From positions 1 through 64,000 of IMG/VR virus record IMGVR_UViG_3300046499_000422: a stretch of DNA of 64,000 nt. One strand, written 5' to 3'. The position numbers and the translations under genes were made by a program. This DNA is from a virus. Numbering within the stretch: position 1 is the stretch's first letter; each line of letters opens with the position of its first letter. Positions 29,385 to 39,092 of the stretch are shown in pieces. The notes beneath the pieces were generated by a model. That model saw nothing but the letters and a program-made list of their open reading frames with translations. It was not told the origin of the DNA and did no database searches.

Positions 29385-29798
29385 TTAGCTTTCGACGATG
29401 AAGCTTGCATATACGCGGACCGTCGCCAGGTTGGCGACGCTCGCGTTTCCGGAGATGGACCTCAGCGTGATCAGCCCGGCCGAGGTGATGGTGCATTCGC
29501 CGTCCACTGTTCCCGTGCCATAGACGGTGTTGATGCTCTCGACGGGGCACCACCCTGCGGGCAATGTCGCCAGCGGGGTGTCAGTAATGTTGCCCGTGTT
29601 CGTGGCGAGTTCAGTGATATCAGCCCCTGTGCGGGACATGATGACCTGCACGGTGACAACCCCGAAAATCTTGCGGGCGGAGAACGAGCTGACGCTGAAT
29701 CCGGCGGACGCCACGAGACCCGAAGTGGTGCTGTCGTCCAACGTGCGGTCATTGAGGCGCGCTGCGGTGATGCGCATGCCCGCAGTCCACGTAGTCAT
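29385..29798 (-). CDS. 137-aa minor tail/baseplate-like protein
   Basis: ATG at 29798. TAGMRITAARLNDRTLDD at the start, followed by a beta-sandwich-like sequence (SARKIFGVVTVQVIMSRTGA, NTGNITDTPLATLPAGWCP) that resembles jelly-roll fibre heads of actinophages. Probably a virion tail-tip component. Confidence 0.65.
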   Translation of the reverse strand: MTTWTAGMRITAARLNDRTLDDSTTSGLVASAGFSVSSFSARKIFGVVTVQVIMSRTGADITELATNTGNITDTPLATLPAGWCPVESINTVYGTGTVDGECTITSAGLITLRSISGNASVANLATVRVYASFIVES

Positions 29799-29809
29799 GA
29801 CCTGTCTCC

Positions 29810-32035
29810 CTAGAGTGCGACGATCGCGGGGGCGGCGAGACGGATGTCTTCGCCTGCGGTGTGGGCTTTCACAATGCCGTTGATGCTGCGGGCCATCGTG
29901 AATGTCTGGGGGTCCGAGGATCCGGTCACGGCGCTCACTGTCATAACCTCGCCGCCCATGGCGATATCGAAGGGCGGGTCGGTTACATCGGTGGTCCACA
30001 GGCCGCCGTCGCCGGTTGGCGAGACGAGCATGCTGGTGGCGCTGCTGCTGATATCAGCGGCCAGAATGGAGCCGTCGGTATCGACAAAATCGGTATCGGT
30101 GACCGCAATGTGATAGGGCGATTCGGGTACGCAGTTGTAGGTGATGACGTGCTGGAACTGGTCGATGGTTTCGGACATGCCGACAGTCAGGACGCTGATG
30201 GGGCCGGGTGGCAGCCACGACGGCGGATCATTAATCGTGATGCGGTGGCCGGGCCGGATGGCGAGGGCCTGCCCGCGCAGCGTCGTTGACCCGGTGAAGC
30301 TCGGATGGGCGAGGTTCACGGTGATCTGCGGGTAGCGGGCCTCATCAACGGTGCCGAGGTGGACGCGCCATGCGGCCTGATCGGGGAGGTCCCCGTCGGC
30401 TTGCACGTTGACGGTCACGCTCGTGTCGTACAGGCCCACCCCGTTCGGCGGATCCATGGTTGACAGGGCCCCCGTGTCCAGGTCCGCCACGGCAGACGAG
30501 CCTCCCGTACGGCTGGCGGTGACCTGGTTGGTGACGAGCTGGTCGTCATCCACCGGTTCCGGGATGGCCGCCAGTTGCGGGCCGTAGTCCAGGGCCAGGC
30601 CGGCGTCCTGGTTTTCCAGGCTGACGCGGGTGCGGTAGCCGAGACCGAATGTCGTCCAGCGCTCGTAGAGCAGCCCCATGTCGGCAGTGGCACATTCGGC
30701 GATCAGGTCGAGGAGCTTGTCCCGGCCCTGGGCCCCCATGGCGACGGTGTCCGACAGCGTCCCGAGCTGCCCGAACGCAATGCCCTCTTCGCCTTCGAGA
30801 CGCTGGATGCGGGCCCCGGCGGTTTCCCCCGCGAATGCGACCATGGCGGGGCTGGTGGCGGCGTATGCGTCGGTGGCGGACGCGACCGCGATGTGGCCGA
30901 TAGCGGTGTCACCCAGCGCCCCGTCCTCGCCGACGGTGACACGCGTGGCGAGATTGGTGTCGTTCACCAGCAGGGAGCCGCCGAGGACGGTAGCGGGGAT
31001 GCTGTTTAGGGTGCCGTCGGTGATGCTGTAGGTGGTGAGCGTGTAGGTGACGCTGATAGCCAAGAGGTCGACGAGTTCCAGGCCGATTTGCGTGAGGTCG
31101 CCGTTGACGAACGTTGAATAGGTCGCGAATCCTGTGGCGAGGATTTGTGTTCCGTCTACGTCATAGGCCCGCAAGTCGAGCTGCCCGGTGGAATTGACGT
31201 AGACGCTCCAGCGGCGTGCGCTGCCTGTGCAGTCGAGGCTGATGAGGCGTTGGGTGGAGGACACGCCTGCGGCCGGGGTTTGTACGAAGAACCGCAGCGA
31301 GATCGAGCTGAAGGTGTCCAGCGGGTAGGTGGGGATGGTGCCGGTGAATTTCCCGGTCGCCATGAGGGGCAGCAAATCCGACGCGGGCCACGTGGAGGAT
31401 CCAGTGAGCGTCACACTGCCGGTGATGGCCATCGCCGGCGCACCAGGCAGACCGGAAGCAACCGACGTGGAACCTGTGGCATCCTCGCAGGGCCAGTAGG
31501 CGACGAGGCGGGCGGCCCTGGATGGCTTGGTGAACTCGCGGAGCATCGCCGATTTCAGCGGCGTGGAGCCCTGGGTGAGCCTGCGGAGGATCCCGGCTGC
31601 TTCGATGTCCACCCAGACGTCGGCGCCGGTCGGGTCCCATTTCACTGGCCATGCGGGGATCTCACCTTGGAAGCGGTATTCCTTGGCGTTGCCGTTGGGG
31701 ACGCTGACCCGCATTTTGGTGTTGCGGCCGATCTTCCCGTAGTAGGGGGAGTTCGGGTTCCTCGGCGAGAATAGGCCGTCCCTATTGTTGAGCTGGAAAG
31801 CACAGCGCCCCGGATCGAGGGAGGCGCCCTCACCGCTGCGGCCGGTGGTGATCGTGACGTTCTGATTACCGTCGCGGGTCATGACTCGCGAGGTGATGTC
31901 CGTCCACAGGCCGTCCACGAGGATCTCGACGGTGACCGGGTCGCCGGTAGGTACCTCGCCAGTGGCGCGCGTCTGGGCCGGGAGCCCGCCAGAGCGGAGC
32001 CACCAGCCTGCGAGGAGAGGAGCGACACGGGTCAC
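29810..32035 (-). CDS. Minor tail protein (tail tip)
   Basis: 741 residues from the GTG at 32035. The N-terminal third (VTVEILVDGLWTDITSRVMT.. and CAFQLNNRDGLFSPRNPNSP) is the signature of the large tail-tip protein that follows the tape measure in Streptomyces siphophages. The centre has a lectin-like region (RLVAYWPCEDATGSTSVASG). Late beta-rich segments complete it. It probably forms part of the adsorption apparatus. Confidence 0.82.
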   Translation of the reverse strand: MTRVAPLLAGWWLRSGGLPAQTRATGEVPTGDPVTVEILVDGLWTDITSRVMTRDGNQNVTITTGRSGEGASLDPGRCAFQLNNRDGLFSPRNPNSPYYGKIGRNTKMRVSVPNGNAKEYRFQGEIPAWPVKWDPTGADVWVDIEAAGILRRLTQGSTPLKSAMLREFTKPSRAARLVAYWPCEDATGSTSVASGLPGAPAMAITGSVTLTGSSTWPASDLLPLMATGKFTGTIPTYPLDTFSSISLRFFVQTPAAGVSSTQRLISLDCTGSARRWSVYVNSTGQLDLRAYDVDGTQILATGFATYSTFVNGDLTQIGLELVDLLAISVTYTLTTYSITDGTLNSIPATVLGGSLLVNDTNLATRVTVGEDGALGDTAIGHIAVASATDAYAATSPAMVAFAGETAGARIQRLEGEEGIAFGQLGTLSDTVAMGAQGRDKLLDLIAECATADMGLLYERWTTFGLGYRTRVSLENQDAGLALDYGPQLAAIPEPVDDDQLVTNQVTASRTGGSSAVADLDTGALSTMDPPNGVGLYDTSVTVNVQADGDLPDQAAWRVHLGTVDEARYPQITVNLAHPSFTGSTTLRGQALAIRPGHRITINDPPSWLPPGPISVLTVGMSETIDQFQHVITYNCVPESPYHIAVTDTDFVDTDGSILAADISSSATSMLVSPTGDGGLWTTDVTDPPFDIAMGGEVMTVSAVTGSSDPQTFTMARSINGIVKAHTAGEDIRLAAPAIVAL

Positions 32036-32038
32036 GGA

Positions 32039-32548
32039 TCAGGACTCCGACCAGCAGACCCAGCAGCGGAGATCCATTGCCGTGGTGGGGGTCGTCGCCC
32101 TGACGCGGAGGAATCGGCTGGACGCCACCACGGGGCGCTCATCGGGCATGAACTGGTAGGAGTAGACGAGCGGGGACTCGCCGGATACGGAGCTGAGGCT
32201 CACCGTGTCGAAGGTGCGCGTCGCGGTGATCGCGCCCTCGACGGTGGCCGTATAGCCGGTCGCCGAGACTCCGCCTACGCAGAAGGACGCGGGGGCGCCC
32301 GGGTCGAGAGGCTGGATGCCTGCGGTGACGGCGGCGGTGACGGTGGCCGCGACATCGGTCTGGATCAGCTCGATCACCGCGTCCGCGCCCGGCGGGTCGT
32401 CCGAGGAGAAGCCCCACGAGATGATCGTGGCCCGGACCGTTGCGGGCGCGGCCACCTGAAGCATCGTCTTGATAGCCGTGCCCGTGGTCACGGCCGCCTG
32501 TGCGGCCGTGGTTGGCATGACCGCGTTCCAGGTCTTGAAGACCGCCAT
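32039..32548 (-). CDS. Putative distal tail/minor structural protein
   Basis: 169 residues from the ATG at 32548. All beta with Ala/Thr-rich strands (TATVEGAITATRTFDTVSLS), ending in two Cys (LRCWVCWSES). Located between tape measure and tail tip, where the distal tail protein is usually found, but no clear Dit motif was seen. Confidence 0.65.
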   Translation of the reverse strand: MAVFKTWNAVMPTTAAQAAVTTGTAIKTMLQVAAPATVRATIISWGFSSDDPPGADAVIELIQTDVAATVTAAVTAGIQPLDPGAPASFCVGGVSATGYTATVEGAITATRTFDTVSLSSVSGESPLVYSYQFMPDERPVVASSRFLRVRATTPTTAMDLRCWVCWSES

Positions 32549-32558
32549 CGTCTGTCCC

Positions 32559-35500
32559 CTATCCGTTTCCGCGCCCGAAGGCTTTCTGAACCGACCCGCC
32601 CGCAATGTTGTTGACGACCCCACGAATCGGGTCCACCAGGGCGCGGGCGACGACCTTGCCGTCGAGCACGAGGTTCACCTGGATGGGCTGACCGCCCCCG
32701 CCGCCGGCCATGGCCATCTGCCGCGACTGCCCCGCCGGGTACACCGTGGACCCGTACGGCAGGCGGGCCAGCTCCGGGCCCTGCTCACCCACCCACGTCA
32801 GACCGCCCCGCGCCCCACCCGTAGCGGCGCCGATGATGCCGCCCGTGGCCTTGCCGCCGAAGCCCTTCTTGATGGCGTTCTCCATCACCTTCGCCAGGTG
32901 ATCCATCGACTTCGAAAGCTTCTCCTGCTGCTTCTTCAGCGAGTCCACGAGATGGTCGGTGGCCTTGATCTGCTTGGCGTACATCGCATCCGCCGTCGTC
33001 TTCCCCGCAGCGCCGGCCGCCTTCGTGAGCTGCTTCTCCAGGGTGTTGATCTGCTTGATGTCCGCCGACGACGAGCCCAGCAGCCGGGTTGCGGTCTCCA
33101 GGCCACCGCCCTCCACCCCGGCCTGTGCGATCTCACTGAGGGACTGGGCGTTGAGGCCGCGCTTCTTCAACTGCGCGAGCGCCGACGCGAGGGACTGGGC
33201 GTCTGCGACCTTGGAGCCCATCTGCTGGATCAGGCCCTGCCCGCCCGTCCACGCCCCGGTGTTCTGCGCCCCGTTGACGATGCTGCCGCCGGACACGATC
33301 CCCGACTTGATGCCGGACGCGAGCTGAGCCGCCGCGTCCTTCAGGGATGACAGCTTGTCCTTCGCCTTGTCGAGTGCGCTGTTCACCTTCGACAAGGCCT
33401 TCTCCTGCCGGATCAAGGCTGCCCCGGTCGAGCTGAGGGACTTCAGCAGCCCGCGCTCCGTCGCGCCGGACGTGGCGGCCTTGATGATGCCCTTCCACTT
33501 GTTCAGGGCATCCACAAGGCCACTCAGGGAATCGGGCGACCCCAGCGCCGCTCCGAGTTCGGAGCGGCGGTATCCGGCCATCTGCCCGAACGCGCTGATC
33601 GTCAGGTCCGGCCACGCCTGCGACCGGGCCTGCGCCTGGGCCTTGTTCCGCGCCTGCTGCGCCTTGGTGACCTTGCCGCCCTTGGCGTACGCCTGGTACG
33701 GCTCGCCGTCGTCCATCATCCGCCGCGACTGACCAGCCGGGTACACAGTCGAGCCGACCGGGAGACGCACCAACTCGGGGCCCTGCTCGCCGACCAGGGA
33801 CAGTGAGCCGCGGGTGACGCCTCCATCGGCGTACGCGCCGATCACGCCGCCGGTAGCCTTGCCCGGGGCCAGGACCGTTCCCTCCCCAGGCCGCTTGCCG
33901 ACCGACACGTACTTCGAGTACGTGGTGATCGTCACCGACTTGCCCTTCAGCGAGGCGATAGCCGCCTTCGCCGCCCTGATCTGGGCCTTCAGCTGGTCGA
34001 TGCTCGCCTGAAGCTTCGTCCTCTTAGATGCCGGAACCGTCTTGAGATCTGCCTTCGCGGCGGCCAGCTTCGACTTGAGGTCATCGAGGTTGCCCTTCAG
34101 CCGGGCCGTCTTGTCCGGTGCCTTCAAGATCTGGCCGGCAAGCTTCTGCGCCTCAGCCCGCGTCAGACCCATCGCCTCGGCAGCCGCAATGAGCTTGCCC
34201 CGGCCCCGGTCGTAAATCTTGTTCACCGCAGACCACGATGCCCCCGACTCCCGTGCCGAAGCCGTTGCCGAGTCTGTCTTCGCCGCCAGATCCGACAGGG
34301 CCTGAGCCTCGTTGCGGGCTTTCTCCGACCCCAGGTCGAGCTGACCGTGGACCATGCGCAGCGCCTGGCCGTTGTCCTTCGCTGCCTTCGACGCCGCATC
34401 GATCGCCGCCTCAAAGCCGATCATCCCGCCGAGGCCCTGCCGGTTCACGTCGTTGAGCGCCTGGATGCTCTGTCGCAGGCCGTCGGCGCTCTGCTTCTGC
34501 GCGGCGAGCTTGGCCTGTACGTCCATGGCCTGCTGTCCGAACAGGCCCATCGAGTCGGCGGCGAGCTGCTGCTCGAACGCGGCATCGGCGAGCGCGCTCT
34601 TGTAGTCGTCGAGCTGGCCTTTCAGGCCCTTCGTGGAATGCCCCGCCTTGGCCGTGGCCTCCACCGCCCGGTTGAACGCCGCGTTCGCCAGATCCGCGTT
34701 GCCGCCCTTGACGAGGCTGGCCAGGGACTTGTCGAACGCGTCGACGTCCTTCTTGGCGTCGGCGACCGGGGTGGAGTCCATGCCGATCAGACCGACGAGG
34801 AACTGCTGCACCCGGTCCGCGTTGCTGGGGTTGGCCAGTGTGTTGATGGAGTCGGCCAGGCCGCCGAGGTCCGCGCCGTACGACCGCAGCGCCTCACCGC
34901 TGGCCTTGCCCGTACGGCCGAGGTTGCCGATTGCCGTCGCCATCTTGTCGACGTCCGGCGGCGCCTTCTTCCCGATCGCGCTGAGCCTGGTCAAGACCAC
35001 CGCAACCGCGGCGATCCCCGCCACGATCACCGACGCCTTCGCCGCCGTCCCCAGCGTGGCGAACGCCGCCCGCAGGCCCGCCACGCCACCACCAGCCGCG
35101 ACCGAAGCCGCCCGCAGCGCCACGATCCGCGTCGTCAACGTCGTCACACCGCCGGCCGCCGCACCCACCCCGGCCCCCGCCAACTTGATCAGCTTGAACG
35201 CCGTGTACACCTGCATCAGATTCGCCAGGAGCGACGCCGGCACCGCTGCCACGAGCTTCGCGAAAGCGTTCACGAGCGTCAGCAGCCCCGGCCCCGCCTG
35301 CGACGCCGCATCCAGCAGGTGCACCACGGCCGTACTGAGGTTGCTGAGGGTGTCCTTGACGGCGGGCCCGTTGGCCTTGGCGTAGGCGAAGAACGAGGCG
35401 ATCGGCCCACTCATCTTCCCCTCGGACAGGACCCGGGAGAAGTGCAGCGTTCCATCGACGGCGCTCTTCAGCGAGTTGTTCGCGAAGTCGGAGACCTTCT

Positions 35501-36470
35501 GCGACAACTCGTCGAAGGCCGTCGAGTTGATGCCGCCGCCGGCCGCTGTCACCAGCCGGGACAGCTGGAGCGACGACTCCTCAACCATCGGGGTCAGCTT
35601 CGGCAAGATCCCCTGAAGCACCGCAAAGGACCGGGTGACCGGGACCATCGTGAAGCCAGCCAGGCCATCCGACCAGCCCTTGTACTTCTCGCCCAATACC
35701 TGGAACGCGATCGCCGCCTTGTACGTCGCCGGAGGCATCCCGGCCACGCTCGCCTGATACGCCTTCTGCGATGTCATGGCTGCCTGCGACATGGCGCCGG
35801 TCTTGCCCACGTTGTCCTGGTAGGTCTTCTGTGCCTTCGCCGCGTCCGCAAAGCTCTGGATCTGCGGGATGATCGCTGCGCCGAACGCGGCCATCGCGGT
35901 CGTTGCCGCGCCAGCCTGGACGGCGATCGGGGCCAGCGCTGCCGCTACGGGGATCGCTGCTGGCGCGAGTGAGATCAGCGCCGCCTTCAGGTCACCGAAT
36001 GCCCCCGCGCCATCGCCACCCCCACCTCCCCCGCCGAGGCCGCCTCGCAGGTCGCCCAGCCCGGCGCCAGCCCGGCGTGCCGAGGTGTCCAGCCCGTCCA
36101 GCTCCGTACGCAGCGTCCGCGTGCGGTCCGACAGGTCACCGAGGCGGCCGTGTGCTGCCTCGGTGCGGGTGCCCATGGTTCGCAAGCCGTTGCTGACGCC
36201 GGTCGCCCGCGTGCGGAGCTCCGCCAATGCGAGGGAGGACTCGACGGCGCGGTCGCGCAGCGTCCGCAGGGCGCGGCTGGCGGACTCCGCGCCGTCGTGG
36301 AGGCTCCGCAGTGCCACGCTGGCGGCGGTGGCTCGGGTGGTGAGGGTGGTGAGGGCCTGCCCGGCATTCTGCGCGTTCTGCTTGAGCTGGCGGAGGGAGG
36401 TATTGACAGCGGTGAGTCCAGAGCCAGTGTCGTTGCCGACACGGACGCGGATCTCAATGTCATTCGCCAT
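32559..36470 (-). CDS. Tape measure protein
   Basis: 1303 residues from the ATG at 36470 (GGAGG 8 nt upstream). The first ~150 residues are heptad-rich (LRQLKQNAQNAGQALTTLTT), followed by a Gly-rich hinge, hydrophobic helices (about 140-185 and 455-500), and long Ala/Lys helical repeats. The C-terminal half has two copies of a GEQGPELxRLPxGSTVYPAG cassette (around residues 900 and 1250), a feature of some phage tape measures. It sets tail length; the size suggests a tail near 190-200 nm if about 1.5 Å per residue holds. Confidence 0.9.
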   Translation of the reverse strand: MANDIEIRVRVGNDTGSGLTAVNTSLRQLKQNAQNAGQALTTLTTRATAASVALRSLHDGAESASRALRTLRDRAVESSLALAELRTRATGVSNGLRTMGTRTEAAHGRLGDLSDRTRTLRTELDGLDTSARRAGAGLGDLRGGLGGGGGGGDGAGAFGDLKAALISLAPAAIPVAAALAPIAVQAGAATTAMAAFGAAIIPQIQSFADAAKAQKTYQDNVGKTGAMSQAAMTSQKAYQASVAGMPPATYKAAIAFQVLGEKYKGWSDGLAGFTMVPVTRSFAVLQGILPKLTPMVEESSLQLSRLVTAAGGGINSTAFDELSQKVSDFANNSLKSAVDGTLHFSRVLSEGKMSGPIASFFAYAKANGPAVKDTLSNLSTAVVHLLDAASQAGPGLLTLVNAFAKLVAAVPASLLANLMQVYTAFKLIKLAGAGVGAAAGGVTTLTTRIVALRAASVAAGGGVAGLRAAFATLGTAAKASVIVAGIAAVAVVLTRLSAIGKKAPPDVDKMATAIGNLGRTGKASGEALRSYGADLGGLADSINTLANPSNADRVQQFLVGLIGMDSTPVADAKKDVDAFDKSLASLVKGGNADLANAAFNRAVEATAKAGHSTKGLKGQLDDYKSALADAAFEQQLAADSMGLFGQQAMDVQAKLAAQKQSADGLRQSIQALNDVNRQGLGGMIGFEAAIDAASKAAKDNGQALRMVHGQLDLGSEKARNEAQALSDLAAKTDSATASARESGASWSAVNKIYDRGRGKLIAAAEAMGLTRAEAQKLAGQILKAPDKTARLKGNLDDLKSKLAAAKADLKTVPASKRTKLQASIDQLKAQIRAAKAAIASLKGKSVTITTYSKYVSVGKRPGEGTVLAPGKATGGVIGAYADGGVTRGSLSLVGEQGPELVRLPVGSTVYPAGQSRRMMDDGEPYQAYAKGGKVTKAQQARNKAQAQARSQAWPDLTISAFGQMAGYRRSELGAALGSPDSLSGLVDALNKWKGIIKAATSGATERGLLKSLSSTGAALIRQEKALSKVNSALDKAKDKLSSLKDAAAQLASGIKSGIVSGGSIVNGAQNTGAWTGGQGLIQQMGSKVADAQSLASALAQLKKRGLNAQSLSEIAQAGVEGGGLETATRLLGSSSADIKQINTLEKQLTKAAGAAGKTTADAMYAKQIKATDHLVDSLKKQQEKLSKSMDHLAKVMENAIKKGFGGKATGGIIGAATGGARGGLTWVGEQGPELARLPYGSTVYPAGQSRQMAMAGGGGGQPIQVNLVLDGKVVARALVDPIRGVVNNIAGGSVQKAFGRGNG

Positions 36471-37010
36471 CGTCGTCACCTCCCTCCGGTGTGCCAAGTC
36501 GTTCGATTGCGTACATGCGCAGGAGGTCGGCGTCCTCCTGGTACAGGGTGGTCAGGGTGTAGCCGGGGAACTCGCGGAGCATGCCGAGGATCAGGCGGGC
36601 ACGCTTGAGCTCTCCGGGCTCGGCGACAGGGTCTCCATCGGAATCGATGCCACCAGGGACGGCCCGCCAGAGGGCGAGCTCTGCGGCAAAGGGTCGGCAT
36701 CGTGGACCCCGTTCAGGGCGTCGATCCATGCGGAGGCGAGGTCGATGCCGTCGTCGCGGTCGAGGTCGTTGAACTCTTCGACAGTGGGGGGGATGGGGGT
36801 GCCGTCGGGGCGCTCGTAGGTCCAGGAGATCAGCGAGTTGGCGAGACGCTGGGCGACTTCGGCGACGGATTCGCCGTCGCTGCCGTCGAGGCCGACAACC
36901 TTGAAGTAGTCGCCGATGTTCATGCCCTTGCAGGTCACTTCGAGGCCGTGAAGGCGGTGGCCTTCCTTGAACTTCAGGGTGACGATGCGGGGCTGCTTGG
37001 TGAATCCCAC
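36460..37010 (-). CDS. Tail assembly chaperone GT, -1 frameshift product
   Basis: The reading frame of the shorter chaperone (from 37010) is joined to the overlapping frame ending at 36460 by a -1 slip at the heptamer at 36687-36693. The fused product continues AAELALWRAVPGG.., LKRARLILGMLREFPGYTLT and ends GTPEGGDDDGE. A fixed ratio of G to GT is conserved across long-tailed phages. The overlapping end also reaches the tape-measure start. Confidence 0.82.
36591..37010 (-). CDS. Tail assembly chaperone G
   Basis: 139 residues from the GTG at 37010. Acidic, beta-then-helical (IVTLKFKEGHRLHGLEVTCK, EFNDLDRDDGIDLASAWIDA), ending in a Ser/Pro tail after the slip site. Located directly upstream of the tape measure, the invariant position of this chaperone. 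Confidence 0.85.
   Translation of the reverse strand: MGFTKQPRIVTLKFKEGHRLHGLEVTCKGMNIGDYFKVVGLDGSDGESVAEVAQRLANSLISWTYERPDGTPIPPTVEEFNDLDRDDGIDLASAWIDALNGVHDADPLPQSSPSGGPSLVASIPMETLSPSPESSSVPA
36687..36693 (-). other. Slippery heptamer CCCTTTG
   Basis: On the minus strand C CCT TTG is read in the chaperone frame (GAC CCT TTG). Slipping back one base gives CCC TTT, then GCC GCA GAG, which is the second frame. This fits the X XXY YYZ rule. The downstream RNA is GC-rich and could form a stimulating structure. Confidence 0.8.
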
Positions 37011-37034
37011 GTCAGGGCCTTTCCGGGAGTCTGG

Positions 37035-37442
37035 TCATGCCCAGGTGGGGGCAGCGCCGTCGGCGAGGACGCCAGGCACGGCAAAGGTGAGCGCGCCGTC
37101 GTCCGCCCGGTTCAGCGGGTAGTCGGTGAAGAGCATCTCCATGGCCAGCACCTTCGCGGACACGGTGAGCGTGACGGTGCGGTTGACCGACGTGGAGGGC
37201 ACGGTCTTGAACACGTCGTGCGACATGTTCGACGCCGGGTTGAACACGCCGTTCCCGGTGAACGAGCCGTCAGCGAGCAGCAGCAGCCGCTCCATCGCGC
37301 TCTTGTCGATGCCGGTGATGTCCTGCACCGCTCGCGGGGTCGCGAACTGGATGGACGTGAAGTCGTTCTTGATGGCCTGCGCCGATCCCGCACTGTCGTC
37401 GACAGAGCAGGTAGTCCAGCCGAGGCCCGAGCTCTTGGCCAT
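37035..37442 (-). CDS. Major tail protein-like paralogue (short)
   Basis: 135 residues beginning MAKSSGLGWTTCSVDDSAGS. It shares start and motif order with the larger protein at 37876-38625 (DITGIDKSAMERL / VTGINKSAMERI; NRADDGALTFAV / NRADDGAFTLAV). Probably a shortened second tail-tube protein or tail completion protein. Confidence 0.72.
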   Translation of the reverse strand: MAKSSGLGWTTCSVDDSAGSAQAIKNDFTSIQFATPRAVQDITGIDKSAMERLLLLADGSFTGNGVFNPASNMSHDVFKTVPSTSVNRTVTLTVSAKVLAMEMLFTDYPLNRADDGALTFAVPGVLADGAAPTWA

Positions 37443-37444
37443 GG

Positions 37445-37876
37445 TCAGCCCCTCTCGTGTTGTTCCTTGACGGCCAGCTGGTGCTCGCCGAAGTCATCCA
37501 CCCAGTCGGTCGGCCGGGTGTGCTGCCGCTGCCGGCCGGTCGGGTTACCGCGCCAGTCGCCGTCGCGGACGATGTACAGCTCCGGCTTGTCCAGGCGGAT
37601 GCGGTGCTCCGATGCGGCGAAGCACGCCTGTCCGGGCTCGAACAACAGCCACGTCTCGCCCTCGGCGATGTGCTGCTCGGTGTACCGCCGGCCGCTGTTC
37701 TTCGCCGCGTGGAGCAGGTCCGGGGTGAGGGATTCGACGCGGGTGCGCCAGCCCTCCACGTAGTGCGGGCACGCGACTTCGGCGCAGGTCGCTTTCCGGA
37801 AGTGGGTGCTGCGCGGGGCGCGGATCTGGAAGGTCTTGTAGGCCTGGATGGGCAGGGCCGGGTCGATGCGGAACAT
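37445..37876 (-). CDS. 143-aa tail-region protein
   Basis: ATG at 37876, TGATG overlap with the tail-tube gene. FQIRAPRSTHFRKATCAEVA.. CPHY, then TWLLFEPGQACFAASEHRI: Cys/His pairs suggest a metal site. Proteins of this type (beginning IDPALPIQAYKTF) recur between the tail genes of Streptomyces phages. Function unknown. Confidence 0.72.
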   Translation of the reverse strand: MFRIDPALPIQAYKTFQIRAPRSTHFRKATCAEVACPHYVEGWRTRVESLTPDLLHAAKNSGRRYTEQHIAEGETWLLFEPGQACFAASEHRIRLDKPELYIVRDGDWRGNPTGRQRQHTRPTDWVDDFGEHQLAVKEQHERG

Positions 37877-38625
37877 CAGAAGGTCACCGCCGTGTCATTC
37901 CGGGCCACCGAGACGGCGAAGGTGGCGTTGGAGAAGGTGCCGGTGGTGACGATCCGGAGGTACCGCTCGACGGTCTGCCCGGATGCGGTCGCGATGCGCT
38001 GCGAGGTGATGCCGGTGGCGGCGGTGAAGGCGCCGCCGGTGACGTCAGCGAAGGCGTCGCCCGCGCCGTTGTCGCTGGACTCCTGGAGCTTGACGGTGAC
38101 CGATGTGCCGGTGAACGCGAAGACGTGCAGGTACGCCTGCAACCCGAACGCCGTCGAGCCGGTGCCGAAGTCCACGCTGGTGCCGTTCGTGGCCGTGGTG
38201 TCGGTCCGCTGGCCGGCCGTGAGGGACTTGCCCCACTCCAGGCCGTAGCCGTTGGCCTGAGCCTCCACCGCGAGCGTGAACGCCCCGTCGTCCGCCCGGT
38301 TGCCGTCGTACCCAATCTGCTTGGCCACGATGCTCGCCGACGGATCCCCGAGCGACGTGCCCCGAAAGTACGAGGCGACGATGTCGGTAGTCGGCAGCGT
38401 GGAGTAGCGGGCGTGTGCGCCGGTGAGCAGTGTCGGGTTGAAGTACGACGTCCACGACATGGCCCCGTCGCGCCGGCCGCCGATCCGCTCCATCGCACTC
38501 TTGTTGATGCCCGTCACGACGATCGGTGAGTTGCCGCCGCTGACGCTGCTCAGGCTGTTGGTGTCGCCGGACAGGTCGTATCCGTCGACGTAGAAGTTGT
38601 CGCCGAGCCCGCTGGTCTTGGCCAC
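37876..38625 (-). CDS. Major tail protein
   Basis: 249 residues from the GTG at 38625. VDGYDLSGDTNSLSSVSGGN and TGINKSAMERIGGRRDGAMS belong to the phage tail-tube beta-barrel layout. The C-terminal ~90 residues (AYLHVFAFTGTSVTVKLQES, then VERYLRIVTTGTF) form an added Ig-like or lectin-like domain displayed on the tube. Located just before the chaperone pair in transcription order, as expected. Confidence 0.85.
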   Translation of the reverse strand: MAKTSGLGDNFYVDGYDLSGDTNSLSSVSGGNSPIVVTGINKSAMERIGGRRDGAMSWTSYFNPTLLTGAHARYSTLPTTDIVASYFRGTSLGDPSASIVAKQIGYDGNRADDGAFTLAVEAQANGYGLEWGKSLTAGQRTDTTATNGTSVDFGTGSTAFGLQAYLHVFAFTGTSVTVKLQESSDNGAGDAFADVTGGAFTAATGITSQRIATASGQTVERYLRIVTTGTFSNATFAVSVARNDTAVTF

Positions 38626-39087
38626 CTACGCCACCTCGTCCCAAAGATCGTTGATGATGACCGGCAGGCTGATCGTCATGACCCGCAGCGTCACGCCGGA
38701 CAGCGGCAGATATCCGGCCCGCGCGGCCAGGGCGGGCCCGTGCGCGCCGAGGACATCGATGAATCGGACGTCGTCGGTGCCGCCGAGCTGGAAGTCACCG
38801 ACGTACGCGCGCACGAGGGCATCCGTCGCGAGGGTGACGTTCGGGTCGATCGCATCGGTCGGCAGCTGTTCAGCCGAGGTGTAGATCCGCACCGCCAGCC
38901 CGAGCCGGGCCGACGCCGAGCCCAGGCCGGAGCCGCGAATGGGGTCGATCGCCTCCACCCACACGGCCGCCGTCAGCCCCGGCACCGCAGGGCTCAACGG
39001 TTCGCCGCCGTTGACCTGCTCGAACCAGCCGGACGCGGCAGCGTGGGAGATGACCGCGTCGAGGATGCTGTCGATACCAATCGGCAT
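38626..39087 (-). CDS. Tail terminator-like protein
   Basis: 153 residues from the ATG at 39087 (GAGGTG 7 nt upstream). IGIDSILDAVISHAAASGWF then an alpha/beta fold (LGLAVRIYTSAEQLPTD, ALVRAYVGDF) in the slot between connector genes and the tail tube, where the terminator that caps tail polymerisation is placed. Assignment rests on position and size. Confidence 0.65.
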   Translation of the reverse strand: MPIGIDSILDAVISHAAASGWFEQVNGGEPLSPAVPGLTAAVWVEAIDPIRGSGLGSASARLGLAVRIYTSAEQLPTDAIDPNVTLATDALVRAYVGDFQLGGTDDVRFIDVLGAHGPALAARAGYLPLSGVTLRVMTISLPVIINDLWDEVA

Positions 39088-39092
39088 GCTGG

